Shown here: positions 19,708 through 31,273 of the stretch, one piece after another | Numbering within the stretch: the stretch's first letter is position 1 | How the letters are laid out: each line of letters begins with the position of its first letter | The notes under the pieces: model-generated | Told to the model about the DNA's origin: nothing | Seen by the model: the letters and a program-made list of their open reading frames with translations, nothing else | Databases searched by the model: none | Assembly: GCA_017435385.1 (NCBI GenBank) | Contig: JAFSFB010000012.1 | Span: 124,001-188,000, forward strand | Direction: 5' to 3' | Source of the DNA: Clostridia bacterium | Lineage (GTDB): Bacteria > Bacillota > Clostridia > Oscillospirales > Acutalibacteraceae | Length of the DNA stretch: 64,000 nucleotides | Position numbers and translations under genes: made by a program

Positions 19708-20973
19708 ATGTCAGCCCCTCTTGCGGACAGACTCCGTCCGAAAACAATTGAAGATATCATCGGTCAGCCCCACCTTTTAGGCGAGGGCAAGCCTCTGCGC
19801 AACATAATCAGATCGGGCGAGCTTCCCAACATGGTGTTTTACGGACCTCCCGGTGTCGGCAAAACCACTCTTGCAAGCATTATCGCAAAAACAACTGACC
19901 GCCACCTCGTCAAGCTCAACGGCACAACCGCAGGCACGGCAGACATCAAGGAGGTCGTTGCAAAGCTTGACACCTTTCTTGCTCCCAACGGAATTCTGCT
20001 CTATCTCGACGAGATCCAGTATTTCAATAAAAAGCAGCAGCAGACTCTTCTCGAATATATCGAAAACGGTGCGATAACCCTCATAGCATCAACAACCGAA
20101 AACCCCTATTTTTATGTTTACAGCGCAATCCTCAGCCGCTCGACAGTCTTTGAATTCAAGAGCGTGACTCCCGACGAAGCGGAAAAAGCGGTCAGACGTG
20201 GCTTTGACTTCATGGCTGATGACAGAAACGAAAAATACGAAATCGAGGACGGGGTTTTCAGTCATATCGCAACTGCCTGTGCAGGAGATGTCCGCAAAGC
20301 GATCAACAGCGTTGAGCTCTGCGTGCTTTCGGCATGCGAAGAAAACGGAGTTAAAAAAATAACTCTCGACAGCGCAAGATCCCTGACCCAGAAAAGTGCC
20401 ATGCGATATGACAAAGACGGCGACGAGCATTACGATATCATATCCGCATATCAGAAATCCATGAGAGGCTCCGATCCCGATGCGGCGGTGCATTATCTTG
20501 CAAGGCTTCTCGAAGCGGGTGACCTCATTTCCGCCTGCCGCAGGCTCCTTGTCTGCGCCTGCGAGGATGTCGGGCTTGCCTATCCGCAGATAATTCCCAT
20601 CGTCAAGGCGGCGGTCGATTCGGCGATGATGCTCGGTCTGCCCGAAGCAAGGATTCCCCTTGCCGATGCGGTCGTTCTCGTTGCAACGAGCCCCAAATCG
20701 AACTCCGCTTATAACGCCATCAACTCGGCAATGAGCGACATTTCCGCAGGAAAAACGGGACCTGTTCCCCGTCAGCTCCAGAACATGCACTATGACGGCG
20801 AGGACAATCCGAACAAGGGTCAGTTTTATAAGTATGCCCACGATTTTAAGCATCATTGGGTCGACCAGCAATATCTGCCCGATGCCATCAAAAACCGCCG
20901 TTATTATGATTTCGGCGACAACAAAAACGAGCAGGCGGCAAGAGATTACTGGGCAAGGATAAAGAAAAAATAA
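19708..20973 (+). CDS. rarA: Replication-associated recombination protein A (AAA+ ATPase)
   Basis: 421 residues. RarA/MgsA-family ATPases are clamp-loader-like proteins that act at stalled replication forks. MSAPLADRLRPKTIEDIIGQ is the family start. Walker A is GPPGVGKTT, Walker B is ILLYLDEIQYFNKKQQ, sensor 1 is IASTTENPYF, and the arginine finger region is SAILSRS. The C-terminal tetramerisation part ends with NMHYDGEDNPNKGQFYKYAHDF and YLPD, as in the family. GAAAGGGAG precedes the ATG. The stop codon TAA (20971-20973) is also the first bases of the repeat element downstream. Confidence 0.96.
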   Translation: MSAPLADRLRPKTIEDIIGQPHLLGEGKPLRNIIRSGELPNMVFYGPPGVGKTTLASIIAKTTDRHLVKLNGTTAGTADIKEVVAKLDTFLAPNGILLYLDEIQYFNKKQQQTLLEYIENGAITLIASTTENPYFYVYSAILSRSTVFEFKSVTPDEAEKAVRRGFDFMADDRNEKYEIEDGVFSHIATACAGDVRKAINSVELCVLSACEENGVKKITLDSARSLTQKSAMRYDKDGDEHYDIISAYQKSMRGSDPDAAVHYLARLLEAGDLISACRRLLVCACEDVGLAYPQIIPIVKAAVDSAMMLGLPEARIPLADAVVLVATSPKSNSAYNAINSAMSDISAGKTGPVPRQLQNMHYDGEDNPNKGQFYKYAHDFKHHWVDQQYLPDAIKNRRYYDFGDNKNEQAARDYWARIKKK

Positions 20974-21192
20974 TTCGTAATTCACAATGCGAAATGCGTA
21001 ATTAACGCAAAGCATAAACCGCCGCAGTCATTGACCGTGGCGGTTGTTTTTTGGTTAATATCATTGAATATTATTTTCACCATCGTAGGGGCGATTCACG
21101 AATCGCCCGAAAAGCAAAACGCAAAGGTCATTGACCTTGACGGGTTCTCATTTTAAATCAATTGCGCATTACGCATTACGAATTGCGAATTC
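20973..21192. repeat. MITE-like element, copy 2 (rarA-ybaK gap)
   Basis: Same element as at 16532-16755. It has the same inverted ends (TAATTCGTAATTC-type left, ACGAATTGCGAATT right), the same ACCGCC-GTCATTGAC-GGCGGT hairpin, the same GGGCGATTCACGAATCGCCC palindrome, and the same GGTCATTGACC hairpin. The two copies differ by scattered substitutions and a small block near 21118-21124. The left end begins on the rarA stop codon, and the right end abuts the ybaK terminator. Confidence 0.85.
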
Positions 21193-21223
21193 AAAAAGCG
21201 TACCGAAAAACGGTACGCTTTTT
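21193..21223 (-). terminator. Bidirectional terminator after ybaK
   Basis: A 13-bp perfect stem, AAAAAGCGTACCG with CGGTACGCTTTTT, has a 5-base A loop. T runs are present on both strands. Confidence 0.9.
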
Positions 21224-21225
21224 CT

Positions 21226-21696
21226 TTACGCTGTCACATCTTCAAGCTTTGCGTTGATATATTCCGCAAGCTTATCGGGCTCGATGCCGAGCATCGCTCC
21301 CCTGACACCTGCGCTGACATAGATTTTATCAAACAGGCATGCAGTTTCGTCAATAACCGTCGGGAACTGCTTCTTCATGCCTATCGGAGAGCATCCGCCC
21401 CTGATATAGCCCGTCACTTTGAGCAGGTCTTTGACATGAAGCATCTCAACCTTCTTTTCGCCGAATGCCTTCGCCGTTTTCTTCAGGTCAAGCTCATCGC
21501 ATGCGGGAATGCAGCAGACTCCGAATCCGTTTTTCTCGCCGCAGAAAACGAGAGTCTTGAACACCTGCGAATGGTCCTTGCCCGTTTTCCTCGCAACGCT
21601 TTCTCCCGAAAGGTCACTTTCGTCGACCTCATATTCGAGCAGATCATACGGTATCTTCGCCGCTTCAAGCAGGCGCATTACATTTGTCTTGTTCAT
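21226..21696 (-). CDS. ybaK: Cys-tRNA(Pro) deacylase, YbaK/EbsC family
   Basis: 156 residues. The YbaK family hydrolyses Cys wrongly attached to tRNA-Pro and so guards translation accuracy. Features are TNVMRLLEAAKIPYDLLEYE, the substrate-site Lys in DHSQVFKTLVFCGEKNGF, PACDELDLKKTAKAFGEKKVEM, and the family loop TGYIRGGCSPIGMKKQFPTVID. It starts two bases after the lacZ stop and its ribosome site lies inside lacZ, so the pair are co-transcribed. This is likely fortuitous, as the functions are unrelated. Confidence 0.95.
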   Translation of the reverse strand: MNKTNVMRLLEAAKIPYDLLEYEVDESDLSGESVARKTGKDHSQVFKTLVFCGEKNGFGVCCIPACDELDLKKTAKAFGEKKVEMLHVKDLLKVTGYIRGGCSPIGMKKQFPTVIDETACLFDKIYVSAGVRGAMLGIEPDKLAEYINAKLEDVTA

Positions 21697-21698
21697 TA

Positions 21699-24851
<3,153 letters not shown>

Positions 24852-24855
24852 TTAT

Positions 24856-24884
24856 ATAATAAACCCAAAAACTCATTTTGTAAA
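24856..24884 (-). promoter_or_regulatory. Promoter of lacZ-ybaK
   Basis: TTTACA (24879-24884), a 17-base spacer and TATTAT (24856-24861) on the minus strand. Confidence 0.65.
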
Positions 24885-24950
24885 CAAGCAAAAACACGCA
24901 TACGCACAAAATTTCCGATACGGACCGATATCGGAGCAGCAGGACAAAAG

Positions 24951-24979
24951 TTGACAGCCAAAACATCCCGTGATATGAT
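24951..24979 (+). promoter_or_regulatory. Promoter of the flavoprotein-reductase operon
   Basis: Consensus TTGACA (24951-24956), a 17-base spacer and TATGAT (24974-24979) with an extended -10 TGA. The spacer is almost the same as in the promoter at 32548-32576 (GCnAAAACnnCCCGTGA), far more alike than unrelated promoters should be. Confidence 0.8.
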
Positions 24980-25038
24980 AGAACATGTTAATAAAATAAA
25001 CCCTGATATATTCAGGTTTTTATGAAAGAAGTGGAAAT

Positions 25039-26583
25039 ATGACAAAAAATTATGATGCAGTCGTTATCGGCGCAGGCAACGGCGGACTTGTTGCTTCGGC
25101 ACGCCTTGCCAAGGAAGGCAAAAAAACGCTTCTTATCGAGCGTCACAATTTACCCGGCGGTTTCGCAACGAGCTTTGTAAGAGGCAGATTTGAGTTTGAA
25201 GCATCGCTTCACGAGCTCTGCGGTGTCGGCTCCATTACGGGCAAATCCCCTCTGCAGAAAATCTTTCAGGAGGTCGGAGCTGCGGATAAGATCGAATGGG
25301 TTTCTCTTGACGAAGCATACAGACTTATCACCCTTGACGAAAACGAAAAATGCGATTACCTGATGCCTTTGGGCAAGGAATCTTTTATAGCTAAGCTCGA
25401 GGAATACGATCCGGGCTCGGCTCCCGTGGTCACAAAGATCTTCGACCTTATTGAAAGCATTGAAAAAACTCTTGATTTCGTCAGCAATATCGAGGATTTC
25501 AAGCCCTCAATGATAAAAGAGATCTTTTCCGAGCATACAGAGTTTCTCAAGGTTGCAAACTATTCCGTTGACGAGGTGCTCAAGGCTTTCGGGGCAAGCA
25601 AGAAAACAAGAGATATACTTAACGGCTACTGGTGCTATCTCGGTCAGCCCACGGATGAGCTTAATGTTATCCACTATTTCACAATGCTCCACTCATATAT
25701 CATTGACGGTGCCGTTATTCCGAGAGGCAGAAGCCATCAGATAAGCACTGCTTTGCTTGAGGCTTTCACGGAAAACGGCGGCGAGGCATGGTTCAACACA
25801 AGCGTTGAGAAGATCATCATTGAAAACGGTGCCGCAACGGGCGTCGTGCTCGATAACGGTACGCAGATAAACGCAAAAACGGTCATCTGCAACGCTTCGC
25901 CGTATAACGCCTATACAAAGCTTATTGACGAAAAGGATATTCCCGAAAAGCTCAAAAAGGAAGTCAACGCCAAAACGCTCGGCGCAAAGGGCTTCGCAGT
26001 ATTTCTCGGACTTAACCGTTCCGCAGAGGAGCTCGGGCTTGACAATCACACCTATTTCATTTATCCGACCAACGACAACAGAAAGTGCTACGAGCTTAGC
26101 AAGAAGCTCGAAACAAACGATGTTCAGGCAACCGTCTGCCTTAACAAGGCGTTTGACGACTGCTCTCCCGAGGGCACAAGCATCCTTTATATGACCTCTA
26201 TCTTTGCAGGCGATGCATGGAGCGGCGTTTCCGTTAAGGATTATCATAAAACGAAGCTCTCATTTGCCGAAAAAATGATTGATAATTTTGAAAAAGCAAC
26301 AGGCGTTAAGATCAGAGATCATATTGAAGAAATTGAAATCGCAACACCCATGACCTATGCCCGTTATACCGATGCCCCCGCAGGAACCATTTACGGATAT
26401 GAAGCAAGCAAGGAAGACGGCATCGTTAAAAGAATTGTTTTCGACATGATAGACAAAGGAATTCCCGGGCTTTATTTTGCCGGCGGTTACACAGCAAGAC
26501 ACATGGGCTATTCTCCCAGCTATACTACAGGCGATATGGCGGCAAAGGCTGCAATTCTCGCCATGGATAAGGAGGCAAAATAA
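25039..26583 (+). CDS. Phytoene-desaturase-like FAD oxidoreductase (CrtI/RetSat-like)
   Basis: 514 residues. The N-terminus is a Rossmann FAD motif (VVIGAGNGGLVASARLAKEGKKTL, with GxGxxG) followed by ERHNLPGGFATSFVRGRFEFE, typical of the CrtI, carotenoid isomerase and retinol saturase superfamily. The C-terminal FAD segment is PGLYFAGGYTARHMGYSPSYTTGD. No membrane segment or signal is visible. No other carotenoid genes are present. The next gene overlaps its stop by one base and encodes a flavin/iron-sulfur reductase, so this enzyme probably receives electrons from NAD(P)H and may reduce, rather than desaturate, a conjugated substrate. The substrate is unknown. Family placement is good; the direction of reaction is inference. 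Confidence 0.85.
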   Translation: MTKNYDAVVIGAGNGGLVASARLAKEGKKTLLIERHNLPGGFATSFVRGRFEFEASLHELCGVGSITGKSPLQKIFQEVGAADKIEWVSLDEAYRLITLDENEKCDYLMPLGKESFIAKLEEYDPGSAPVVTKIFDLIESIEKTLDFVSNIEDFKPSMIKEIFSEHTEFLKVANYSVDEVLKAFGASKKTRDILNGYWCYLGQPTDELNVIHYFTMLHSYIIDGAVIPRGRSHQISTALLEAFTENGGEAWFNTSVEKIIIENGAATGVVLDNGTQINAKTVICNASPYNAYTKLIDEKDIPEKLKKEVNAKTLGAKGFAVFLGLNRSAEELGLDNHTYFIYPTNDNRKCYELSKKLETNDVQATVCLNKAFDDCSPEGTSILYMTSIFAGDAWSGVSVKDYHKTKLSFAEKMIDNFEKATGVKIRDHIEEIEIATPMTYARYTDAPAGTIYGYEASKEDGIVKRIVFDMIDKGIPGLYFAGGYTARHMGYSPSYTTGDMAAKAAILAMDKEAK

Positions 26584-27752
26584 TGAGCAGAAAAAAAGCT
26601 TCTGTAAACGGCAATTTCAAAGACATCGTAAATACGGTGAAATTTTTGACAGAAAGAAAGCGGTTTATCGACAGCGCCGCTCCGGTTTTGCCGACCCGTA
26701 CCGATGATTTCGGTGTGAACAAGGTTGCCCGCAGCCTTCATCCCAAGGAGCAAAAGCTTGTGATCGACAGAATCGAAGAGCATTCGGATATTGCAAAAAG
26801 CTATTATCTCAGAAGCGAAGCGGCACCTCTTGCCTGCTTCAAAGCAGGTCAGTACCTTACCTTCAGACTTGAGATCGGAAGCGCCGTCGTTACCCGTTCA
26901 TATTCAATAGCTTCATCTCCGGCAAGCGCATTGAACGGCGAATATCAGATCACCGTCAAGCGTATCGCCAACGGATTCGTTTCCGATCATATTCTTGACA
27001 ACTGGGCAGTCGGCGACAAGGTCACCGCATATGCGCCCGAAGGAAATCTGACATATAATCCGCTGAGAGATGCCGAAACCATCGTCGCAATTGCAGGCGG
27101 AAGCGGCATAACGCCCTTCATTTCGCTTGCAAGAGCCATAGCTCAGGGCGATGAAAACTGCTCGCTCACTCTGCTCTACGGCTGCAGGACCCCGGAGGAG
27201 ATCCTTTTCAGATCAGAGCTTGACAGCCTTGCCTGCGAAAGCGAAAAGATCAAGGTCGTTTATGTTCTCAGCCACAGCGACGAGGAAGGCTATGAAAAAG
27301 GCTTTATCGGTGCAGATATTATTAAAAAATATGCTCCCGAAGGAGATTACAGCATTTTCGCCTGCGGTCCCGAGGGCTTATATAAGCATCTCGGCTCTGA
27401 GCTTCCTAAGCTCGGAAAAGAAAAGAAATTCATCCGCTTTGAGGTTTTCTCTTCAGGCAAAAAAGCCGATGAACAGAAGGATTTCAGCATCACGGTCATC
27501 GACCGTGGAAATGAGTCGGTCATCAAAGCAAGCAGCAGTGAAACCGTGCTCTGCGCATTTGAGCGTGCAGGCATAGAAGTGCCCGCAAGATGCCATACCG
27601 GCGAATGCGGCTTCTGCAGAAGCAAGCTCGTGAGCGGCAAGGTCTTTATCCCCGAGGGCGAAGACAAGCGCCGTATTGCAGATATGCAGTTCAATTTCAT
27701 TCACCCTTGCTGCTGTTACCCCGAGAGCGATCTCGTTGTCAGAATCAATTAA
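26583..27752 (+). CDS. FAD/NAD(P)-binding ferredoxin reductase with C-terminal 2Fe-2S domain
   Basis: 389 residues, starting in a TAATG overlap with the previous gene. After a ~50-residue N-terminal extension comes a ferredoxin-reductase FAD domain (FKAGQYLTFRLE; TRSYSIASSPAS), an NAD(P) domain (IVAIAGGSGITPFISLARA; SIFACGPEGLYKHL) and a plant-type ferredoxin domain. The ferredoxin has CHTGECGFC (C-x4-C-x2-C) and a fourth Cys in the HPCCCYP segment. This is the layout of Hcr and of oxygenase reductases, which pass electrons from NAD(P)H through FAD and 2Fe-2S to a partner. The obvious partner is the flavoprotein encoded just upstream. The terminator at 27774-27805 ends the operon. Confidence 0.9.
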   Translation: MSRKKASVNGNFKDIVNTVKFLTERKRFIDSAAPVLPTRTDDFGVNKVARSLHPKEQKLVIDRIEEHSDIAKSYYLRSEAAPLACFKAGQYLTFRLEIGSAVVTRSYSIASSPASALNGEYQITVKRIANGFVSDHILDNWAVGDKVTAYAPEGNLTYNPLRDAETIVAIAGGSGITPFISLARAIAQGDENCSLTLLYGCRTPEEILFRSELDSLACESEKIKVVYVLSHSDEEGYEKGFIGADIIKKYAPEGDYSIFACGPEGLYKHLGSELPKLGKEKKFIRFEVFSSGKKADEQKDFSITVIDRGNESVIKASSSETVLCAFERAGIEVPARCHTGECGFCRSKLVSGKVFIPEGEDKRRIADMQFNFIHPCCCYPESDLVVRIN

Positions 27753-27773
27753 CAAATCCCGATCATAAAGCAC

Positions 27774-27811
27774 ACACGCTCCGCAGAACAATCTGCGGAG
27801 CGTGTTTTATT
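27774..27811 (+). terminator. Terminator of the flavoprotein-reductase operon
   Basis: A 14-bp perfect stem (ACACGCTCCGCAGA with TCTGCGGAGCGTGT) has a 4-base loop and is followed by TTTATTT. Confidence 0.9.
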
Positions 27812-27904
27812 TGATGAGCATATTGACCCTTCAAAAAGCAAACCGGTCATCTCTATATCAAAACTTTAAACAAACTGTTTTACGGATTTTTTTCTCTTTC
27901 CGAT

Positions 27905-28423
27905 TTAAAATCCGTTAAAAAACACGGTTTCTTCCATCGGTCTGTAAGCCGTGTGCCTTTCGTTGGGGACTGAATCGGGTGCAGGATAACCCATAACAAG
28001 AAGTGCGACGGGCTCAATGTTTTCGGGGATTTCAAACGCTTCACGCATCTTGAACGGGTTGAAATGCATTACCCAGGTTGAGCCGACGCCGAGCTCCCAT
28101 GCACGGAGCATCATATGAGTCGTAACGATGCTTGCATCAACAATTCCGCACTGTGCGCCGTCATAGGGTCTTGTCCAGCATTCATCCTTGTTGCAGCAGA
28201 CAAGCATCGCACAGGGCGCATCAAAATGGCAGCGTGTGCATTCTTTCAGCTTTGCAAGAGCCTCGTCGCTGTTTATGACAAGGATCCTCTGCGGTTGATA
28301 GTTACAGCCCGTAGGCGCAATATGCCCCGCTTCAAGTATCTTGTCAATAACCTCTTTGTCAAGAGGCTTATCCGTAAATTTCCGCACCGAATATCTCTCG
28401 GCAGCAAGGTTCATAAAATCCAT
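27905..28423 (-). CDS. Nitroreductase-family FMN protein
   Basis: 172 residues, one short nitroreductase domain. These homodimeric FMN enzymes reduce nitro groups, quinones or other acceptors with NAD(P)H. Motifs are the FMN-binding ERYSVRKFTDKPL at the N-terminus, APTGCNYQPQRILV, and the C-terminal VALLVMGYPAPDSVPNERHTAYRPMEETV. A Cys-rich middle (CTRCHFDAPCAMLVCCNKDEC) is unusual for so small a member, but no ferredoxin spacing can be made from it. AAGGAG precedes ATG 28423. It is convergent with the flavoprotein operon. The natural substrate is unknown. Confidence 0.88.
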   Translation of the reverse strand: MDFMNLAAERYSVRKFTDKPLDKEVIDKILEAGHIAPTGCNYQPQRILVINSDEALAKLKECTRCHFDAPCAMLVCCNKDECWTRPYDGAQCGIVDASIVTTHMMLRAWELGVGSTWVMHFNPFKMREAFEIPENIEPVALLVMGYPAPDSVPNERHTAYRPMEETVFFNGF

Positions 28424-28497
28424 AGTTACTCCTTATAAAATAAATTATTTACAATGCAGAAATACTGCAGTAAATCTGAACAACTCTCCTTGCAGAA

Positions 28498-31131
28498 TTA
28501 TTTTGTTTTGTATGCTTTTAAAAGACGGATCGTTTCAACAAGCATATAGATAAGCATTGCTCCGCAAGCAAGTGAAATTACTTCGGGACTTCCGGGCTGC
28601 AAAAGCATATTGAATATACCTGCAAGGCCAAGGAAAACGCCTGCCGAAAGAACAAAGTTGACAACAAACGCCAAAACAATGCCTTTCTTCGTTTTGTCTT
28701 TTTCAATTGCAACGCATGCGGGGAGAACAGAAGCAAGTGCCGCCAATTCAAACACAGATAAGAAATAGAGAATTTCTATCCATTCAAGATACATATTATA
28801 AACCGCAATAAACAAGGGTACTGAAATAACAGCGGCAAATATCGGCAATGTTACTGTCTTTTTGCCTTTGATTACACCGATAACAAGCCAAGCCAATGCC
28901 AGGAGTGCGGGAAGGATAAATATAATATACGGAATATAGCCTCCGAACAAGTTATGTTCAAATTCCGTATCGGGCTGCAGCTCGGACTCTGCATTATAGG
29001 CTGTCTGACCGCCTGCTTTATCAAGACCTATTACCGTGTCTTTAATTGTACCTGCCAGAGAATAATCCCATGCTTCAAAATTCAGAGCAAATGCAGGACT
29101 GTCTTCTGCTAAAGTAAAGTCAAAATTAAGAGCATCCTTGAACATCGGGTCGGCAACAGTCGGGAAATGAATAAATCCCTTGTCCTGAGCCATTTTGAGA
29201 GTGTATACATATTCGCTTGTATTGAAATAAAGCTCCTCGCCCTCTGTAAGGCTCCACATAAGATTGCCGTTATCATAGAAATGTGAGGGGTTCAGCATTT
29301 CTATATAAACCGGTGCTTTGTTATATGTAAGGAAAATATTGTTGTAATACATCGCCGTTGCGTGGGTTTCGCCCTTATCTATGCCGGGGCTCATCAGACC
29401 TTCTCTGCTGAGGGCTGCAATATTATTCCTTATAACATTTCCTTCACCGTAGTGAACATTGAAGCTCTGACTGCCGCAGGCATAAACAAGGTTTTTCTCA
29501 ACCGTCATAAAAGAAGAGCCTTCGTCAAGATAAATGCCCCAACCGCCGTAACCGCCTTCACCGGGATCTGCGGCAACGTTATGAATAACATTTTCGCTCA
29601 AAACAGTTCCGGGCTGTTTGCCGAGCATATAAATACCGCCCATATCGGAAAGCCATCCCTGACCGATATTATAAATAAGGTTTCGGCTGATATTTATGTT
29701 CTTGGTTGCGTGGTAATCATAGCTCCACATCCAGCCGACGGAAATGCCCGTGTAATAACCGTCATGAATTTCGTTGTTGACCACTTCGGCAGTATCGCAG
29801 AAGGTTATATGAATGCCGATTCCGCTGAAGAATTTTCTGCCGTATTTGTATATTTCATTGTTCTTGATCGTAATGTTCTGTGTATAGTTTTCGTGCTCGG
29901 GTAAGCAGTTTTCACCGCCTGCATAAACAGCCGTCGCAGCGATATTTTCAAAATAACAGTTTTCAACAGAGGAATTTTTTACACCGAATCCGAATTTTAC
30001 GGCAGTGCCGCCGAGCCAGGTGAATTCGCAGTTTTTGAGGTGAACATTTTCTGCGTATTTAACGGAAACTACTCCGTCAACGAATATTGCCGCCTGAGGG
30101 AAATCCATATCGTTTTCTTCCCACCATGTTCCTGCATAAAAACCGTCAGCTTCGGGCTTTGCCCAATCGGTACGGGTAAAACGAATGCCCTCAAAGGAAA
30201 TCCCGTCAACTCCGTTTATATCAATAAGTCTTTCAACATTTGATCCGTAAAGAGTGAGCGTATCGGCTTTTTCACCGTCTTTCGGCACATAATAAAGAAC
30301 GCCCGAAACCTTATCGAGATACCATTCGCCCGGCTCATTGAGGGCTTCAAAAACGTTTTCAAAATAATATCGGTCAATATCTCTTATTTCCATTGTAGAG
30401 GGTCTTGATAAGCCGATTTTTCCCGTTTCGGCATCGTAGGATTTAATATTCATCAGCTCATCATGCCAATAATGAAGAATACGGATATTGACATCCTCCG
30501 AATTATGAAACTCATCGGGAATATCCTCGGTATTTGCATAGAAAGAACGCTGACCGTAAGTGAACTCCCAAGGTCTGTTTTCTTCATTCCAGAGGTCGTC
30601 TTCGGGTGCGGTAGCTTTAACCGTTAAATAGCCTTCTTCAGGGAAACGGGTTGTTCTGACTTCACCGTTGTCGCTGAAAAGAGATTTAAAATACCAATTA
30701 TCTGCAGAAGTATCAAGCTGCTTTTTGAAAACCTTGATTCCGTTGGCTTCACTCTCTTCAAAACCGCTTATCTCATAAGCCCCTGTGAAAACAACCTGAT
30801 TTTTATCATAAGCTTTATAAGTAACATTTGCCATGTCTTCGGAATTGAAATATAAAGCATCATCGAAATAATATGTTCCGCCGAGAAGATATACCGTTGC
30901 GGATGACTTTTCGTTTTTCAAGCTTTTGAGCATCTCTTTAGCACCCATAAGGCTTACGGGCGACACCGGGGTTCCTTCACCGTTATCTGAAGCATCGGGA
31001 GAAACATAGAGAACTGTATCGCTGTCATTTTCATTTGCCGCAAATGAGGTCGGACCGAATGCCCCTGAAAAGACAGAGCATAAACATAAAGTCATTATAA
31101 TGCAAACAATCTTTTTAATTCTGCTGTTCAT
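28498..31131 (-). CDS. Secreted right-handed beta-helix protein with five C-terminal membrane segments
   Basis: 877 residues from ATG 31131, where GAGG is 7 bases upstream; an ATG four codons earlier lacks this. A signal peptide covers residues 1-32 (IKKIVCIIMTLCLCSVFSG, then SFAANEN). The extracellular part opens like glycan-active beta-helix proteins (DTVLYVSPDASDNGEGTPVSPV; ATVYLLGGTYYFDDALYF). Many Asn-rich parallel-beta-helix coils follow over residues ~330-640 (NITIKNNEIYKYG; NINISRNLIYNIGQG; NVIRNNIAALS). From ~735 there are five hydrophobic helices, so the enzyme-like part is tied to the membrane. This resembles GH141/GH110-type or lyase-like beta-helix proteins, but catalytic residues cannot be named. 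Its own promoter is at 31158-31186. Confidence 0.82.
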   Translation of the reverse strand: MNSRIKKIVCIIMTLCLCSVFSGAFGPTSFAANENDSDTVLYVSPDASDNGEGTPVSPVSLMGAKEMLKSLKNEKSSATVYLLGGTYYFDDALYFNSEDMANVTYKAYDKNQVVFTGAYEISGFEESEANGIKVFKKQLDTSADNWYFKSLFSDNGEVRTTRFPEEGYLTVKATAPEDDLWNEENRPWEFTYGQRSFYANTEDIPDEFHNSEDVNIRILHYWHDELMNIKSYDAETGKIGLSRPSTMEIRDIDRYYFENVFEALNEPGEWYLDKVSGVLYYVPKDGEKADTLTLYGSNVERLIDINGVDGISFEGIRFTRTDWAKPEADGFYAGTWWEENDMDFPQAAIFVDGVVSVKYAENVHLKNCEFTWLGGTAVKFGFGVKNSSVENCYFENIAATAVYAGGENCLPEHENYTQNITIKNNEIYKYGRKFFSGIGIHITFCDTAEVVNNEIHDGYYTGISVGWMWSYDYHATKNINISRNLIYNIGQGWLSDMGGIYMLGKQPGTVLSENVIHNVAADPGEGGYGGWGIYLDEGSSFMTVEKNLVYACGSQSFNVHYGEGNVIRNNIAALSREGLMSPGIDKGETHATAMYYNNIFLTYNKAPVYIEMLNPSHFYDNGNLMWSLTEGEELYFNTSEYVYTLKMAQDKGFIHFPTVADPMFKDALNFDFTLAEDSPAFALNFEAWDYSLAGTIKDTVIGLDKAGGQTAYNAESELQPDTEFEHNLFGGYIPYIIFILPALLALAWLVIGVIKGKKTVTLPIFAAVISVPLFIAVYNMYLEWIEILYFLSVFELAALASVLPACVAIEKDKTKKGIVLAFVVNFVLSAGVFLGLAGIFNMLLQPGSPEVISLACGAMLIYMLVETIRLLKAYKTK

Positions 31132-31157
31132 AATATCCCTCATTTTATTTTTTTGTT

Positions 31158-31186
31158 ATTGTACCACACAAAAGAACGGGATTCAA
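31158..31186 (-). promoter_or_regulatory. Promoter of the beta-helix protein gene
   Basis: TTGAAT (31181-31186), a 17-base spacer and TACAAT (31158-31163) on the minus strand, 27 bases before the start. Confidence 0.65.
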
Positions 31187-31273
31187 CCGGATTTGAAGCA
31201 GTTTGTAACTGACCACGAAAAAGTTCAGATATCCTGACTTATTGACAAAATATTGACATTTTCAGCAGAGAAG

